Source of the DNA: Perca fluviatilis
Taxonomy: Eukaryota > Chordata > Actinopteri > Perciformes > Percidae
Length of the DNA stretch: 64,000 nt
Assembly (NCBI RefSeq): GCF_010015445.1
Contig: NC_053118.1
Span: 21,689,937-21,753,936, forward strand
Direction of reading: 5' to 3'
Shown piece after piece: positions 21,701 to 62,300 of the stretch. The notes under the pieces are model-generated. The model did not search any database and was not told the origin of the DNA. It worked only from the letters and a program-made list of their open reading frames with translations. Within the stretch, counting starts at the first letter, position 1; each line of letters starts with the position of its first letter. Made by a program: the position numbers and the translations under genes.

Positions 21701-22705
21701 GAAATCTATTAATGTAGAACTGGTTCAAGATTCAAGAGTTTATATTGCCATTTGCACGTAAAGGACAGTGCAGGTACATAGGATTTTTTGTGTGCTTATC
21801 TCCTTGGGGGGGGGTCTCTCCTCCTGTCCAGAATGAGTTCTTTAGTTTTGTCAGTGTTAAGAACAAGGTTGTTGATCTCTCCATAGACAAAACTGGTTTT
21901 AGGTTTCAAACATTTCCACTTATTCTAACATTTGAAATTGCATATGGAATTTGGATTTATTACTATAAAGTGCAGAAATTATGACATCAAAGTGAAAGGA
22001 GCTTCATCCCCTCCCTCTCAGAAGTTTTTAGTCCAGTACAACAAACACAACCAAGGCTAAAAAACACATTTATAGTAGATGCTGATTGGAGAGCTGAGAG
22101 TTGGCAGCATATGGTTATTTGTAGATACTGCCAATGAAGCCAGATGCTGAATTTAGAAAAACTAATTCAGGGTCTGAACTTAAAAACTGTAAATAGCTAC
22201 AGGTTATAGGCTAGTATGAAGAACATTTTTTCTGAGCTTCCACAAAAGCTTTACAAAACAGTGATTTCGATGTGAAACGACACAGAATGACAATACAGAT
22301 AATTTAAATACATATTTAAATGTATATTTAGAAACAATCATACTTTATGTTTTATAAATATGATGTGAAATTCGAAACTAAATTATGAGTTGCGCTGTGC
22401 TTAAACTGCTATCAAAGCAGGCTGCTACTGTGATTGATCTTATCTCCAGTCAAAAAAAAAAAAAATCTTAACAGCTCTCGTGGGGGACATTAAGCTCATC
22501 TTAGCAAACAAAAACACCTTACAATTACTTTTACTGAATTATGTTTTGGACTTGACCTAATTTTGACAATACCTGAGCAAATTTCATGTCAGGATAAATT
22601 ATTAATTGATTCTGGAGTCTTACCTTTTCTGGGACAGGTTCCGTCAAAAATGCCGTGGACCGGTGTGGCGCACAGAACACACAGCAAAGGGAGAATAATT
22701 CGCAT
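14869..22705 (-). CDS. il6r: Interleukin-6 receptor subunit alpha, complete
   Basis: Type I cytokine receptor that binds IL-6 and signals through gp130. Exons: 22624-22705 (ATG 22703-22705), 20565-21209, 19730-19853, 19333-19511, 19053-19216, 18721-18862, 16001-16053, 15836-15884, 15295-15400, 14869-15130 (stop 14869-14871). The total of 1,806 bp gives 601 aa. Order: signal peptide (MRIILPLLCVLCATPVHG), Ig domain, two fibronectin-type domains, stalk, one membrane segment (ILWISCGSLVLLSVILAAY), 86-residue tail. The first FN3 domain has PPENPSLSCYKRSPSSKIRC, close to human PPEEPQLSCFRKSPLSNVVC; the second begins KPDPPSDVSV and carries the WSxWS motif as WSDWS. The tail ends with NNTSYFFLRRE, recalling human NTDYFFPR. 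The human protein is 468 aa; the extra length is mostly an insertion in the Ig exon. Downstream neighbour of atp8b2, as in human 1q21.3. Confidence 0.93.
15260..15281. repeat. (AT)n repeat in il6r intron
   Basis: A short AT run followed by ACAGTATACACTAC, about 15 bp before the low edge of the il6r membrane-segment exon. Confidence 0.9.
15668..15797. repeat. (CGCA)n-(CA)n microsatellite in il6r intron
   Basis: CGCA/CACA mixture followed by a pure CA run of about 80 bp. Both strands give meaningless Thr-His or Cys-Val open frames. Confidence 0.97.
16790..17362 (+). mobile_element. L2-like LINE reverse-transcriptase fragment, broken
   Basis: Plus-strand pieces of a non-LTR reverse transcriptase lie in a long il6r intron. 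One piece reads VALIKPLLPKPTLDPELDLS and, after a stop, FLSKILEKA (about 16,850-16,960). A second reads QSGFRVYHFTNTARAKVTND and then LLDVMAAFNTIDHHILLQRL (17,190-17,360). These fit the L2/CR1-group fingers and palm region. Stops, frame changes and a nested SINE show it is dead. Confidence 0.75.
17004..17168 (+). mobile_element. tRNA-derived SINE nested in the L2-like fragment
   Basis: The insert reads CCAAGGCTCAGTCCTTACCG, a degraded B-box (GGGTTCAATTATAACC), then CCCTTTACTGCATGTCGTCC and ends in ATTAAAGGCCAAAAAGCCCC plus A-rich sequence. It shares the 'tgcatgtc / gcaaaggg' module with the SINE at 46870-47033 in reverse orientation. AGAATAG occurs on both sides (about 16,991 and 17,169), a possible target-site duplication. 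Confidence 0.6.
17845..18130. repeat. Interspersed repeat ('agcttagcttagcataaagac' type)
   Basis: The stretch with TTAGCTTAGCATAAAGACTG, CAGGGAGATACAGCTAACCT and CTGTCCAAAGATAAAAAAAA resembles a repeat seen very often in percomorph fish genomes. It is recognised from memory only. It sits in the large il6r intron between 16053 and 18721, where I see no other gene. Confidence 0.5.
18668..18710. repeat. (GT)n repeat next to the il6r WSxWS exon
   Basis: A GT run ends about 10 bp from the il6r exon 18721-18862. The intron just after that exon's donor (GTAAAC) is therefore made of CA repeats in gene sense. Confidence 0.95.
19892..19936. repeat. (TCAG)n tetranucleotide repeat, about 11 units
   Basis: Tandem CAGT/TCAG units in an il6r intron between the FN3 and Ig exons. 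In the plus-strand sense it contains a series of AG dinucleotides, and in gene sense a series of CTGA units. Confidence 0.95.
20565..21209 (-). CDS. il6r: il6r exon 2: Ig-like domain with long acidic insertion
   Basis: One 645-bp exon encodes the whole N-terminal Ig-like domain. The B-strand side reads SPGSSLVLTCSGHVEVDGVK. The F-strand side reads LSSVRLTDSGRYSCY, giving the usual Cys pair and the D-S-G-x-Y-x-C motif. Between them lie about 130 extra residues rich in Ser, Thr, Glu and Gly, with a run of seven Glu (CTC repeats on the plus strand near 20,795) and several N-x-S/T sites. The C-strand Trp follows in LQWKWN. The frame is open throughout and both splice sites are good, so the insertion is probably translated as a disordered loop. 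The human domain has no such loop. Confidence 0.85.
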
Positions 22706-22715
22706 TTTTGCGCAT
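22644..22715 (-). other. Upstream ORF overlapping the il6r start codon
   Basis: An ATG at 22713-22715 lies 10 bases before the il6r ATG in another frame. It opens 23 codons (MRKNANYSPF...) that end at a TGA at 22644-22646, inside the il6r signal-peptide sequence. If transcription starts upstream of it, an overlapping uORF like this would be expected to lower il6r translation. The transcription start is not known. Confidence 0.4.
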
Positions 22716-24791
22716 GAGTCTCCCTTCACCGACTCCTCACACCATCACTTACACGCAAACAGCATCAGTTGAGAGATTGTTGTGACTCCTTTTAACCTTC
22801 TCACACGAACAAAAAACAACAACAACAACAACAACTGACAGTCCTCAACTACAGACAGGGTTGTTATAGTACAGACCGGCTTCCTCTGGTTGCAGCAGTC
22901 TGCTGTCAGTAAGACCCGTTATTGTGAAATCCCAGCTCTCTTCCCCTTGTTCAGCCCGTTACAGAGGAAATCCTCCCCAGCGTCAAAATAAAAAACCCCA
23001 TGAGAGCTGTAAATAGACCTGCAATTATAATATGTATATTTAAAACCTGTCATTTGCAGGAATTGTCTTCCTTAGCCTACTGTAGTTACTGTAAGAAACT
23101 GTACTATTCCCGATTTTGTATTGTGCAGTTTATTCTAATTACATACCTTAGTGAATGTATAATGTAAAATATGTAAAAATTGTTTTTTATTTCAATACAA
23201 AGTAAATCAAAATCTCTTTTTTTCTGAGTGTAAAGTACCACAGATCTGTGTTTTTGTGGTTAAACTAAAGTTCCCATTTATTTTTCACTTCACACCTCAT
23301 TTCATACCCGACCATGGCGTAGTCATTTCTACCTTACACTTCGGTTGCTATACTTGAAATAACATTTGCATGGACACAGTTTGTTTCTCTCATTTGAAAG
23401 AGAGTTGACATGTTTATTGACCACCGTTTCAACAGCTCGGTATTCCACCCTAAGAGACCATCCATGCTTAAACAATTCATGGGGCCAAATACTGTACATT
23501 ACATTCATTTCCAGCCTTGTCTTTGCAGATCATGTCAGCATACTGTTGTATTTTCAGTCTGAGAGCTGCTTTGTTGAAGACTGTAGAAACAGATCCAGGT
23601 TTATATCGATCCTCTGGTTACGCAACTTAGTTTATTATCTCACCCCAATCCGGGTCAGGGGTCAGTAATATTTAGGAGCAAACACAGATGAAATGTTGTA
23701 CTTTGAGTGATAGATCAGAAACCAGAAAGAGCTTAGAGGACTACAATGTTGGCATTGTTAAGGCATGATTATTCCCAAACACCTTCCATTTATTCGTGGA
23801 CAAATAAACATTTAAAGCACTTTACTGAAGTGTAAGACGGTTTGACTAATCACCTTTTAATGTCCGTTAGTGCCTTTTTGGTTTTCACAGAGTTTCTTTG
23901 CACTTTTCCCAGGTCTTACATAACGTAAGCCAGCGGCAGTTGGTCTTTTCATTGTGTTTTTCAGACTGTGGTGGTACGAGATATTTACATGATCTTTGTC
24001 AGACCAAAAATAATATTAAAAAAACTTGCAAAGAGGAGAAAAAGCAGCAAAAGCTTGCATTGAGGAGCCATTATAAAACACATCAATATGATGCAAAATA
24101 AGAAAGGAAAACACATGAAGTAGAGTAATAAGTAAGAAAACAGATCAGTGGGAGATAAGGGACACAAGTCTTGCAACAGTCTTGCAGTGTCCTGTAACAT
24201 AAAGCACCGTTCTCACTGAGAACTATAGTGAACACAGAGGCTGGAGGATAAACACACTTTTACAGATAATAATGCCAGCACTTCACTGATTGAAAGTTTT
24301 GTTATTCTGCTCATTCATTCAACCCATTGTTGATTTTGAGAGATGCTGCGTGACTTGGTTGTGAGTGAAGCTAAACTTGAAATGACAAGTGGTGACAATC
24401 TTTTAGATCATTAATAGTAAGTGATCTGTTTCTGCACCCGCTGCTTTCCTTCAGTTAAATACTGTAAATCTCATGATGTTCTAGTCATACATGAACACAG
24501 TTATCATATGCTGTCGGAACATGTCTATCTCCATTCAATCCCAATTCATGGTTGGCAAAGTCCATGTCATAAGGATGTGCCACTTCTTCCTATGATTTGG
24601 ATTTATTTGATTTATTATAGAAGCTTCAATTGGGAGTCAGAGAGAAGAGTGGGGAGCTGTTTATAACACATAGTCTGTGTGCTCTCAGCGTCGCAATTTC
24701 TCTCCAGGAAAACACACAACACATCCTGTATGTGTGTGCAAACGTGATGGAAAGTAGTGAACAAGCTATTCCTCCATTTATTCTGAATGTT
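22716..24791. other. Intergenic region between atp8b2 and il6r
   Basis: Upstream of il6r and downstream of the atp8b2 stop. It contains a short CAA run (22,808-22,833) and AT-rich unique-looking sequence; no ORF resembles a protein. Minus-strand AATAAA hexamers lie just after the atp8b2 stop (near 24,776-24,781) and again near 24,600, and are candidate poly(A) signals for atp8b2. Confidence 0.55.
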
Positions 24792-53428
<28,637 letters not shown>

Positions 53429-53773
53429 CTCCACTCTGCCAGCGTCCTTCTGCTATAGCCCATGGGATTGTCTGCACAGGGAAAGAAGAGTAGGTGGAGA
53501 AGTAGCGTTTATTTTGAAGAGAAGCACTGAGGAATGAGGACGGTTGAACTGGTTATAAAAAAAAAAGCAGGTGAAGTGAGAACCATATAAACCAATATTT
53601 TCTTCTGAAACAAAGTGTGACAAAGAAAATGTTCACTTTAAAAAAAACAACAACAAATGTGTTCAAGTGATACACTCATTTATTGTCATTTTCAGGGTGT
53701 GAAAAACATTTGCCTTGCAGAAGAGAGAAAGTACAAAATCAATCAGGCATTACAACCACGCACATGAGCGTGA

Positions 53774-53778
<5 letters not shown>

Positions 53779-53834
<56 letters not shown>
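53779..53834. repeat. (CA)n repeat with duplicated flank
   Basis: CA run followed by CACCATTTGGTCTGTTAGAG-CCATAATGAGGAAA, nearly the same as the flank after the repeat at 52,442. Confidence 0.9.
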
Positions 53835-53836
<2 letters not shown>

Positions 53837-55976
53837 ATTTGGTCTGTTAGAGCCATAATGAGGAAATGACATTCAGCAGAGAGCTGCATCTGTCTCTGTG
53901 GCACACAGTGTCTGGGGACAGGTGGCTCGGGCCAGATCCACTGTCAGTCTCCTCCTACAGTGGATGAGAAAGAGTAATAGAGCAACATTTTCCCCAGCAC
54001 TCTTATCTTCTCACTTTCCCCTCTACACATTTATGCTGACCTGTTAATATCACACACCTCACTGCTTTCACTCACTGTGTTTTATCTCGGCTAACAGCAG
54101 AAAGATGAGAGATGAGGTTGCAAGGGTGAGTTATACATCCCAGTCTCGGGTTTGTAGTGCATACTAGAAGGTACAAACAGTATGGGAGACAGGGGCTTGA
54201 GGCAGCAAGCCGCCAATCAATACTTCTGAGAAAGAGCGGCTCTACCTCTCTCCATGTGATTTGGGCCGATCAGCTTTCAGCTACAGTTTCCAGCATCTCT
54301 TGTCATACACTCTTCTCTTCTATTGCATGCTTTCTACTCAATTTCTACACTGCTAATGGAGATTGTGCAATGAGAGTTGTTTGCCATGTTCTCTCTCCTC
54401 CCTCCAGTATTTCAGTTGTCACATCCCTCCATCTCTCTCGCTCTCCATCTGTGGCTGCTGTCTTGTATAACCCTACAGACCTGCAGTGCCCTTATGAAAT
54501 TAAGCTGGCAACCCCGGGAGTGAGAAACACTGGGGGGACACTGAATATCTGAGCACATTTCTTAGCCTCTGGGCAGAATTCCTTTCATCTCACTCACTGG
54601 AGTCTGGCTGACGTTTTAGTGGATTTGGAGCAGAAAAAAATCTTAATGAAATGTGTGAACTGCAACATCCAAACTCAGTACCTCACATTGTAAACATCAC
54701 AAAAAACAAGCATACATGTACTGTTATATTCCTGTAGAAGCAGTTAGTGACAGTAAGCCATTATGTAGATAGGACCCATCTTGGTGTGATGCCATAAGGT
54801 CTTCACATAATCAAGTTTGTCGATGTAACCTCAGGGCATTTTACAGGTTTGCTAATCTCCTTGTCTACTGTATTTAAAACTAATAATTTGCATAATATCT
54901 ACATGGCATCCTACTAACATGAACACAAATGTCATACTACTATTGTTACTATCAAGCCAACCAACAAACTGAAACAACAAGACTAGAATAACTCTTTAAG
55001 TGAAACCATTATGCTCTTAGCCTGCTCTAAGGGGAAGACTGTGCAGTTATTGAGGAGTAATTCAATTACAGGATTTTTAATCTCTTGTGATTTACTAACA
55101 CAACAGATACTAATGTAGTTTTGTGTGGTATCTGCATGACATCCTGTTAAAATGAACTACAAGTGTACTGTAGGTCACTAAAGTTACTTTCATAAGGAAG
55201 CAGAGAACAACGAAAGACTAGGATAGCTTAGTTAAGTCATCATGTAATTGGCTTACTCCAAAGGCCGGTTGTATATTTCTTGTGATGGTGTGTGTGGTAC
55301 AGTAATGGACTCAGTCTTTCTGCCCATTGCTCATTGTTATTTTTGTTTTTTAATCATCTCCAGTGTGTGCTGTGCTCAGCTTGGTGTATGCTCTACACAC
55401 TCAATACATGATCTGTCTTTAAACAATAGTTAAGTTGTTACTCTCTTCTGGTGTATCATTGGAATTAGGCTAACTACAAGATTGTAGGTCCGATACTTTC
55501 ATTGGAAAAGCACAGAACAGCAAACAACAAATTGTAGACTAGAATAACAAACCACCATGCAATTGGCAGGTTGGACATTTCTAAAGAAGAAATGGAATTA
55601 GACACCATTAAGTCTAAATGCTCCGCTAGACATCGATTAGAGGAAATGCAGTGATGTCTGGGGTCAGTACAGTGACATGAATGACTTTCACTTTGACTTT
55701 GGGAAAATGTTCTGACTAATGTCAAGCTTTAAAATCAGGTTCATAATCCCCTGAAACTCAGAACTGCACAGTACAGTAGGCTACCTATACTGTATGAACT
55801 GAGCAGCTGTAATGTAAATCACCTTGTCGCAGTAATACGCTGAACACTTCACAATAACAAACCGAGATACATCAATATTTTCAGCTGAGAAAGTAGGTCT
55901 GAAACCGTCTGGCCATTTGTACATGATAAAGCCGGCTAAACATGCAGCGCTACAACAGTTCAGAAAACCCAAACCT

Positions 55977-56253
55977 ACCTTTTTCAAGTTGGTGTTATAA
56001 GTAGGTTTCTGGTGGACACGTCCCCGTTGCTCCTCTCGCTGAGGTCATGGTGAGGTTCCGGGCTTAAACTGGACGTAGATACGGTCAGTAAGGTGGGAGG
56101 CTGAAGCAGGGACCCGGGATGCGCTGGAGACAACGTGTCGAGGTGAGGGAGGCTTTGGCTCCGGCCAGGGGAGAGAAGGGAGGGAGGGAGGAGGGGCCGC
56201 ACCTTATTCACTTTCTCCACCTCCATCTGAACCTCCTGCACTAACGACCTCAA
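55977..56253 (-). other. Candidate atp8b2 5' exon with an 89-codon ORF
   Basis: The minus strand encodes MRSLVQEVQMEVEKVNKVRP, then a Pro/Ser/Leu-rich stretch (LLPPSLLSPGRSQSLPHLD), and stops at TGA about 5 codons before a good donor (AAAAAG|GTAGGT at about 55,976). The segment is GC-rich against its surroundings. It may be a non-coding first exon of atp8b2 carrying a long uORF, 2.5 kb upstream of the ATG exon, or a small independent ORF. I see no family match. Confidence 0.35.
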
Positions 56254-56974
56254 AGCACATTCACTCAGGATGTGACATTTTGTTCTCCATAAGTGGAGGT
56301 TTTTTCTTAGTATTAGGCCTATATGCCAACTGTTTGCAACTTTTTAACAGTTTTTATTAGGCCTATTTAAACACTATGATGGCATGTTTCTGTTTTTAAC
56401 ACTATAGGCTATACAACAATGTATCCACACAAATATTCGCTGCTTTAACACCCTAAACACACCCTTTGCCAGTAGCCATGTGCTTTTCTCTCCTTTTGTG
56501 TCATACCGCCCTCTGCTGCTCTGTCAGCATTATCTGCTCCAACATCTGTTCACTGCTCAGGTTCGCAACTGTAACCTACACTACATCTCAACAATTAAAT
56601 TGTAAACATATGTTATAATAATATTTCTAATATAATATATCTTTCATAAAGGGATATACGTGTAAAGGGAATCCATTTTACTTTGCTTTCTACTTACTAC
56701 TTTTTTAAACATTCAAATATGTAGCCCAAAGAGCCCTAGGACTTCAAATGATGTTATTGTTTAATAATATTGTAGCATGCAGATATGCTCATACATGACA
56801 CAAGCCTTTACTGTAGGGGATATGGAGATATGGTGTCACAAATAATTAATGAAATAAAATGTCTTTCTTTATAAATCTTAAGAAGCATGAAGTTGGAAAT
56901 GTCTTTGTAAAATGGGAACGTTTGTAAATGGAATGCCACAATGTAGGTTTAAAAATAAGATAATTACATCATTG

Positions 56975-56976
<2 letters not shown>

Positions 56977-57047
<71 letters not shown>
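56977..57047. repeat. (AT)n repeat, about 35 units
   Basis: Pure AT run in the atp8b2-aqp10 interval. Confidence 0.97.
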
Positions 57048-57049
<2 letters not shown>

Positions 57050-59316
57050 AAAATCTAGTACAATAAGTGGACCTTGATTTTGGATTGTTACATTACACTA
57101 TCTTGTTTACACAAAATGTCACATGATAATACTAATCCTGGACCTAAGTTGAATAGAATTGTAATCAATCGATTATGAAAACAGTCGAAAATTGCATTTC
57201 TTTTATTGTAATGTAAACCAGACCATTGTCATGGCAAATTAAGATTGGCCGACACAGCAGGCATACTGACGGATGAAAGTTACAGATTTGCAAATGCTAT
57301 AGGTCCATGGCTTGAATTTTATTTGACTTGGATACAGGTGACTGCTGGGGTCTTCAACTTTGGTGACTCAGACTTAAACGCAAAAGAATTGGAGTTAAAC
57401 TAACTTAAGATACACTGATCAAAAACCAAGTGCTATATAAGACTGATTTTGACATTTGCTGTCTACTAGCGTAACTGTGTAATGAAGTATCACCTTTAGC
57501 AACAATGGTACAATTTTGACTTTGTGTCTTGTTACCTGTCCAATATATTTATTTCATTATCTGTTTCTCTGACCAAACTCTTTATTTTTCTTTATCTCCA
57601 CCAACAGAGTCATGATTAAACTGAGGTGCACGCCGAGCTCAGCAGTTGCTCAATGAATGTTCATGTGCTATCGACCCGATGCCATCGGCATCATTATAGA
57701 AGGACATCCAGTGGTCAGAGGTCTGACCAACCTGTCAAAAGCATGCTACCTTTCTCTTTGGACTTACCTATGCCCTGGAACTTAAATATCCACCAAAACT
57801 GGTGCACACTTTTGAGACATAGGATCTTTGTCGAACATGCGCCCTAAACCATCATCTAAATACACAAATCATACAAAGTTCTTACTGCAATTATTTGGAC
57901 AGATATTGCATTTTCAACGTGATTCGATGTGATGCTGTTTTGTCTCATATTTACCTTTATCAAAACATCGCAGGTAATGGCCTTGGTTTTGTAATCAACT
58001 GTATTGTTAGAAGTGAAACCTTTGAAACAGTAGGTTGGTAGAAGTTAAATAAATGTTATAATCTCAAATCTCTTTCCATCTTGTTCTTCTTAATTTGAGA
58101 TTGTTGTTGTTTTTGACAGGAAAGTCTATTAAAGTAATCAAAATGTAATGCTTGGGATATAGAAATAACAAAACTTTTATAGAAATCAATGCAGCATAAT
58201 TTATTTACCAGGTTGTAGTCTGGACTCCATTTAATGTAGTTCATTCACATGTGTGATTAGGTTCAATTTAGCAAGAAAAGTAATTTTAGTAATATCAGTA
58301 GTATTAGTTAGCTCAACTTAATTTTGATGTGTTACAGGGTTCATTCTACTTAGAAAAAGCCTTGAAGTTGACTCAAGTAATACAAAGGCATTTTGAGTGG
58401 TTAGGGACCGTTCTGTATTTATGGAATGGACCATTTTTGTCGATGGGGGGAGGGTCATCCAACTTTTGTATTCATGAGAACAGCAACATTTCAAAGTGGC
58501 TTGTTTGGTGCATATTTATCCACTCAAATATCCTTTCGGTCCTGATTATTTGCGAAATTGTGCAAACGACAGCCTTTTCAAGGCATTTGAGAAGGAAGGA
58601 GTGGTAGCATGCAAGCTCCCAAATTGACGCTCGTCTGAGATATGGAGTTTTGGATAATGTTCAGCTCCGGCAGCTTTACCTATGCTAAAACTGAGGAAGC
58701 CTAGTGACGAGTCAATAGCAACCAGTGTTGAATTTCTTATTACCCAGTGTGCTTTGTAGTGCAGTGTGGTCTCAATGTTTTATTGTTTTATTGCATGTGA
58801 ATACTAGTTTACTAGAGGAGTAACTTAGTATTCGAAGTAATGCAGTAATGCAGGAAATGTGGATTTACATTTAGTTTCCATGCTTATTGTGTTTCCACAA
58901 CAATGTTAGTGAGTAAATCTACTGAAATGGCCACCATAACAGAGGAGTGGGATGCATAAGATGAGAAAGCAGAGGTTTAGCCACATATGTCATGGCTGTA
59001 AGAAAACAATGGATGTCTGTACATCTTTGCCAAATGCAAACCAGTATAGAAAATCTCAATAAATTGTTGGGGAGGGTCATCCCTTTTGTCCATATCATTT
59101 TGGAGGATCATCCGGAATGTATTGCTGGTGAAGGAAGGATCAGGTCTATTTTGACTAAAGACCCCAAAACTTTTCCGGTGGCCCCTGAAATAAATAACGA
59201 ACAGTCCCTTATTTCTCCCAGAGATGTATGCATCTTAACAGTGGCTAAACTCAGGTATTCAAACTCTGCTTTCTCAAACAGATTACTGTCTAAAACTGAC
59301 TCATGACAACATATTT

Positions 59317-62300
59317 TCATGCAGCCTTTAACTCTACTCCATTGTTCCACATTGTGCAGGGCTGCTTGATTTTGTCACTGATAGTGGAGAGAGAGGAGAG
59401 TCTCTCAGGAGGGTCTGGGTCAGGCAGGTGCCAGTGGATGAAGAACAAATATATGAAAGTACCTATAACACCTCCAATAAGTGGGGCCACCAGTGGCACC
59501 CAGAACCAGTAGTTGTAACACCTGGAGAGCAGAAAAAAAGGAGTTCAGATGACAGTTTACTTAAAGCGGCTTTTTTCAATATTTTTTTATATTGACACTG
59601 AATGTGTAATGAGAAAGGGTTTGCTGATGAACCCGCAGAAAGTTATTGCCCAACTCTGCAGCTCTACTGATCTTTTTTGCCTCTTTTAGCTCAATGGTTT
59701 CGTTTTATGGCATAGTTAATGATTTCATTATGGCACAGTTAATGGTTTCATTACAGCACAGTTAATGGTTTCAATGTCACTGCATTTCCAGAGGCAGAAG
59801 CAGTCATTTTCAGCAAAAAAAACTCAGATATTGTACACTACCTGTCCGGCACCAAACAAAGTTACAGAACAAATTACTGACTTGCTGTTAATGAAAGTCA
59901 AATATTAGTAAGCTGCTATTTTTTGCAGTTAACTAAACGACAGTGAATATTGGACTTGCACCTGTCAGGTAGCCAGAAACACAACACTGATGGGATTATA
60001 TTGTTGCTCTATATCTGCTGTGTGTGTAAGTATATGCAATTATTTCTTAACATGTTACTCATAACAGCTTTATAAGGCCATATGTCAGAGATGTGTGTTT
60101 TTCCAGTATGTTTTGGAGTTATTCTGCCCCCTAGTGGGCTAGAATATATTATGTAAGGGGAGACACTACAGGTGAATAGGGTCAAATGTTTAACAAACTG
60201 ATTTCAGACTTCCCAAGTTGATTACTTGCATATAAGAAAATATTTTTTTGTATTACAACTTCTCTGAAATTTTATGTTTAAATATGCAAATTAGGCATTA
60301 TCTAATTAAATATGTGATAATTTGCATACATTTCCAGAATAGAACAGAAATCTTAACATTGGATAAAGCCACGCACAAAATTCTTGTTTCATTTTGTTGA
60401 CATATTCGAGTCAAAGGTTTTTACTGAGGGACTTTTGGATATCTCTTTTTATCACTCCATAAATCAAAAAATACTTTCAACAGCCATTAAAAAAAAAAGA
60501 GAGATCACATAAGGCTTGTATCATGTGGACACACTCATTACTTAGAATTCCTCATGGGGGCGACAGAAATTACACACTATAGCTTTAAATAGATTAGATC
60601 AAGCACAAAGTGTATTAAACAGCTGTGGAGCCACAGATCACACAGATCACACATCATGGAATAAACACTAATGAGATGTTCTGAAACAAGCACACTTTAT
60701 GTTCCTTTGATCCTGCAGAAAACAGCTGATAAACTCTGACACATTTTCTAAGAAACACAAGGTGAAAGGTGTGAAATGGCAAACAATCAAAATGTCATTA
60801 TAACAGTTTGAATGAATTGTGTAGCTTTATCAGCAAGCAGCTCAAGTATTGATAATGAATGTACATTCTAGAGTTATCAGCTTTGAAAGTTGTATGTGTT
60901 AAGTGCTGTCATATGCGCTCTTTATGTGAGATAAGATACTTACGTAAAGACCTCAGTGCCCCAGCCTGCAGTCAGTGTTAAGAGGCGTGGCCCCAGGTCC
61001 CGAGCAGGGTTTATTGCAGCACCACAGTTGGCTGACATTGACATAGAGATCCCCAGGACGATCACTGCTACTATAGCAGGAATCAGCTCTGAGGGAGCCG
61101 GGGTGTTCCTCTTTTCTTCCAAAGACAGTATGCACAACATCAGCATGCCAGTGCCCACTACCTAATGAAATGTGTAAATAAATGAGTTCAAAAAAGGAAC
61201 AGCTGTTAAAGTAAGAATTAAAGTTTACACAAATCCCCCCACTAACCTGGTCAAGGAAACTTCTACCCAAAGTCATGTACTCTGAGGGATATGTGGCAAA
61301 TATAGACGCGGTCTCATTTGGGCCATAGACAGTCAATACTCCTCCACTAAACTCCATTATGGCATCTGAGACAGAAACAGAGGGAATATAGCAAATGTGT
61401 ACAAAGCTTCTGTTTTTATTATATTTCTCCACTCATAGTCAGAAGTTTTCTTTAATTTATCACCCTGTCTGTATGTCAATGATGAAGTGCCAGGCAGACA
61501 AACCATAGTAGACCAAGTAGACGAGCCCTGATGCCAGATAAGCCCCCAGCACCTGGGAGAGGCAGTAGGGCACCAGCTTTCCCCAGGGGACCTGGCCCAA
61601 CACACAGAAACTCAGAGTCACCGCTGGATTGAAATGAGCACCTACAAAGACAAAGAAGATGAAGGGAGCAGAAGACAAGAAGGAGGAAGACAGAAGTGAA
61701 TTACAGCGAGAGAGATTTAAAGGTGATTAAATCTCAGATTATTTGTAGCCATGCAGTGTGTCAGCTGGTAGAGATCTGTCAGAGTGAAGACCTTGGAAAA
61801 ATATGGACGAGGCACCTCTTTTTCAACAGTGCCCGATATTAGTGTGATAAATCTGGAGTGCTCAGATCAGTGAATCACTGCAGTAACGGACAAGTCTAAA
61901 CTCAGAGTGTGATGAGGCAGAAAACTGAATACTGCTGCTGTATTTTACTGTATGTTTATCTTTCAAAGACTATATTAAGAGTTAAAAGATCATATCATGG
62001 GTAAAGTAAGAGTCCATTTCATTTACCTGAGATGTTCTTGGTGAGGTACATAGCTGACATCACACCCACGGAGAAGGCCAAATTGACTGACAGGAACTGG
62101 CCTTTAGTCTCTCTGCTTGTCTTTACTTGCGCTGCAGCAGAGCAGCCAAAGAGCTTCACGGCAGATAAAAGGGGACAGAGTGAGTGGGAGAAAACCCATA
62201 GAAGGCATGAAAAGTAAAGAGAAACATTTTTAACTTCTGGGGAACAAGAAAAAAATCCTTCCATGTATAGGAAAAAAATACATGTGCACATTTTGTAATC

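Larger units (their letters stand above)
53429..59316. other. atp8b2 5' region and intergenic space to aqp10
   Basis: Upstream of the atp8b2 ATG and downstream of the aqp10 stop. It contains a possible 5' exon near 55,977-56,253, an AT run (56,977-57,047), and otherwise AT-rich sequence. The plus-strand ORF at 58,992-59,306 has no family resemblance. Human has no gene between AQP10 and ATP8B2. Confidence 0.55.

Noticed and set aside
58992..59306. 104-codon plus-strand ORF between atp8b2 and aqp10
   Set aside because: No splice sites, family resemblance or supporting context; it overlaps the aqp10 3' flank and looks like chance or repeat sequence.
61463..61503. Extension of aqp10 exon 3 through an in-frame stretch (LSAWHFIIDIQTG) to a later donor-like GTGATA
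   Set aside because: Splicing at 61,504 gives YYDAIMEFSGG, matching human AQP10 and the 138-bp exon size; the extension does not.
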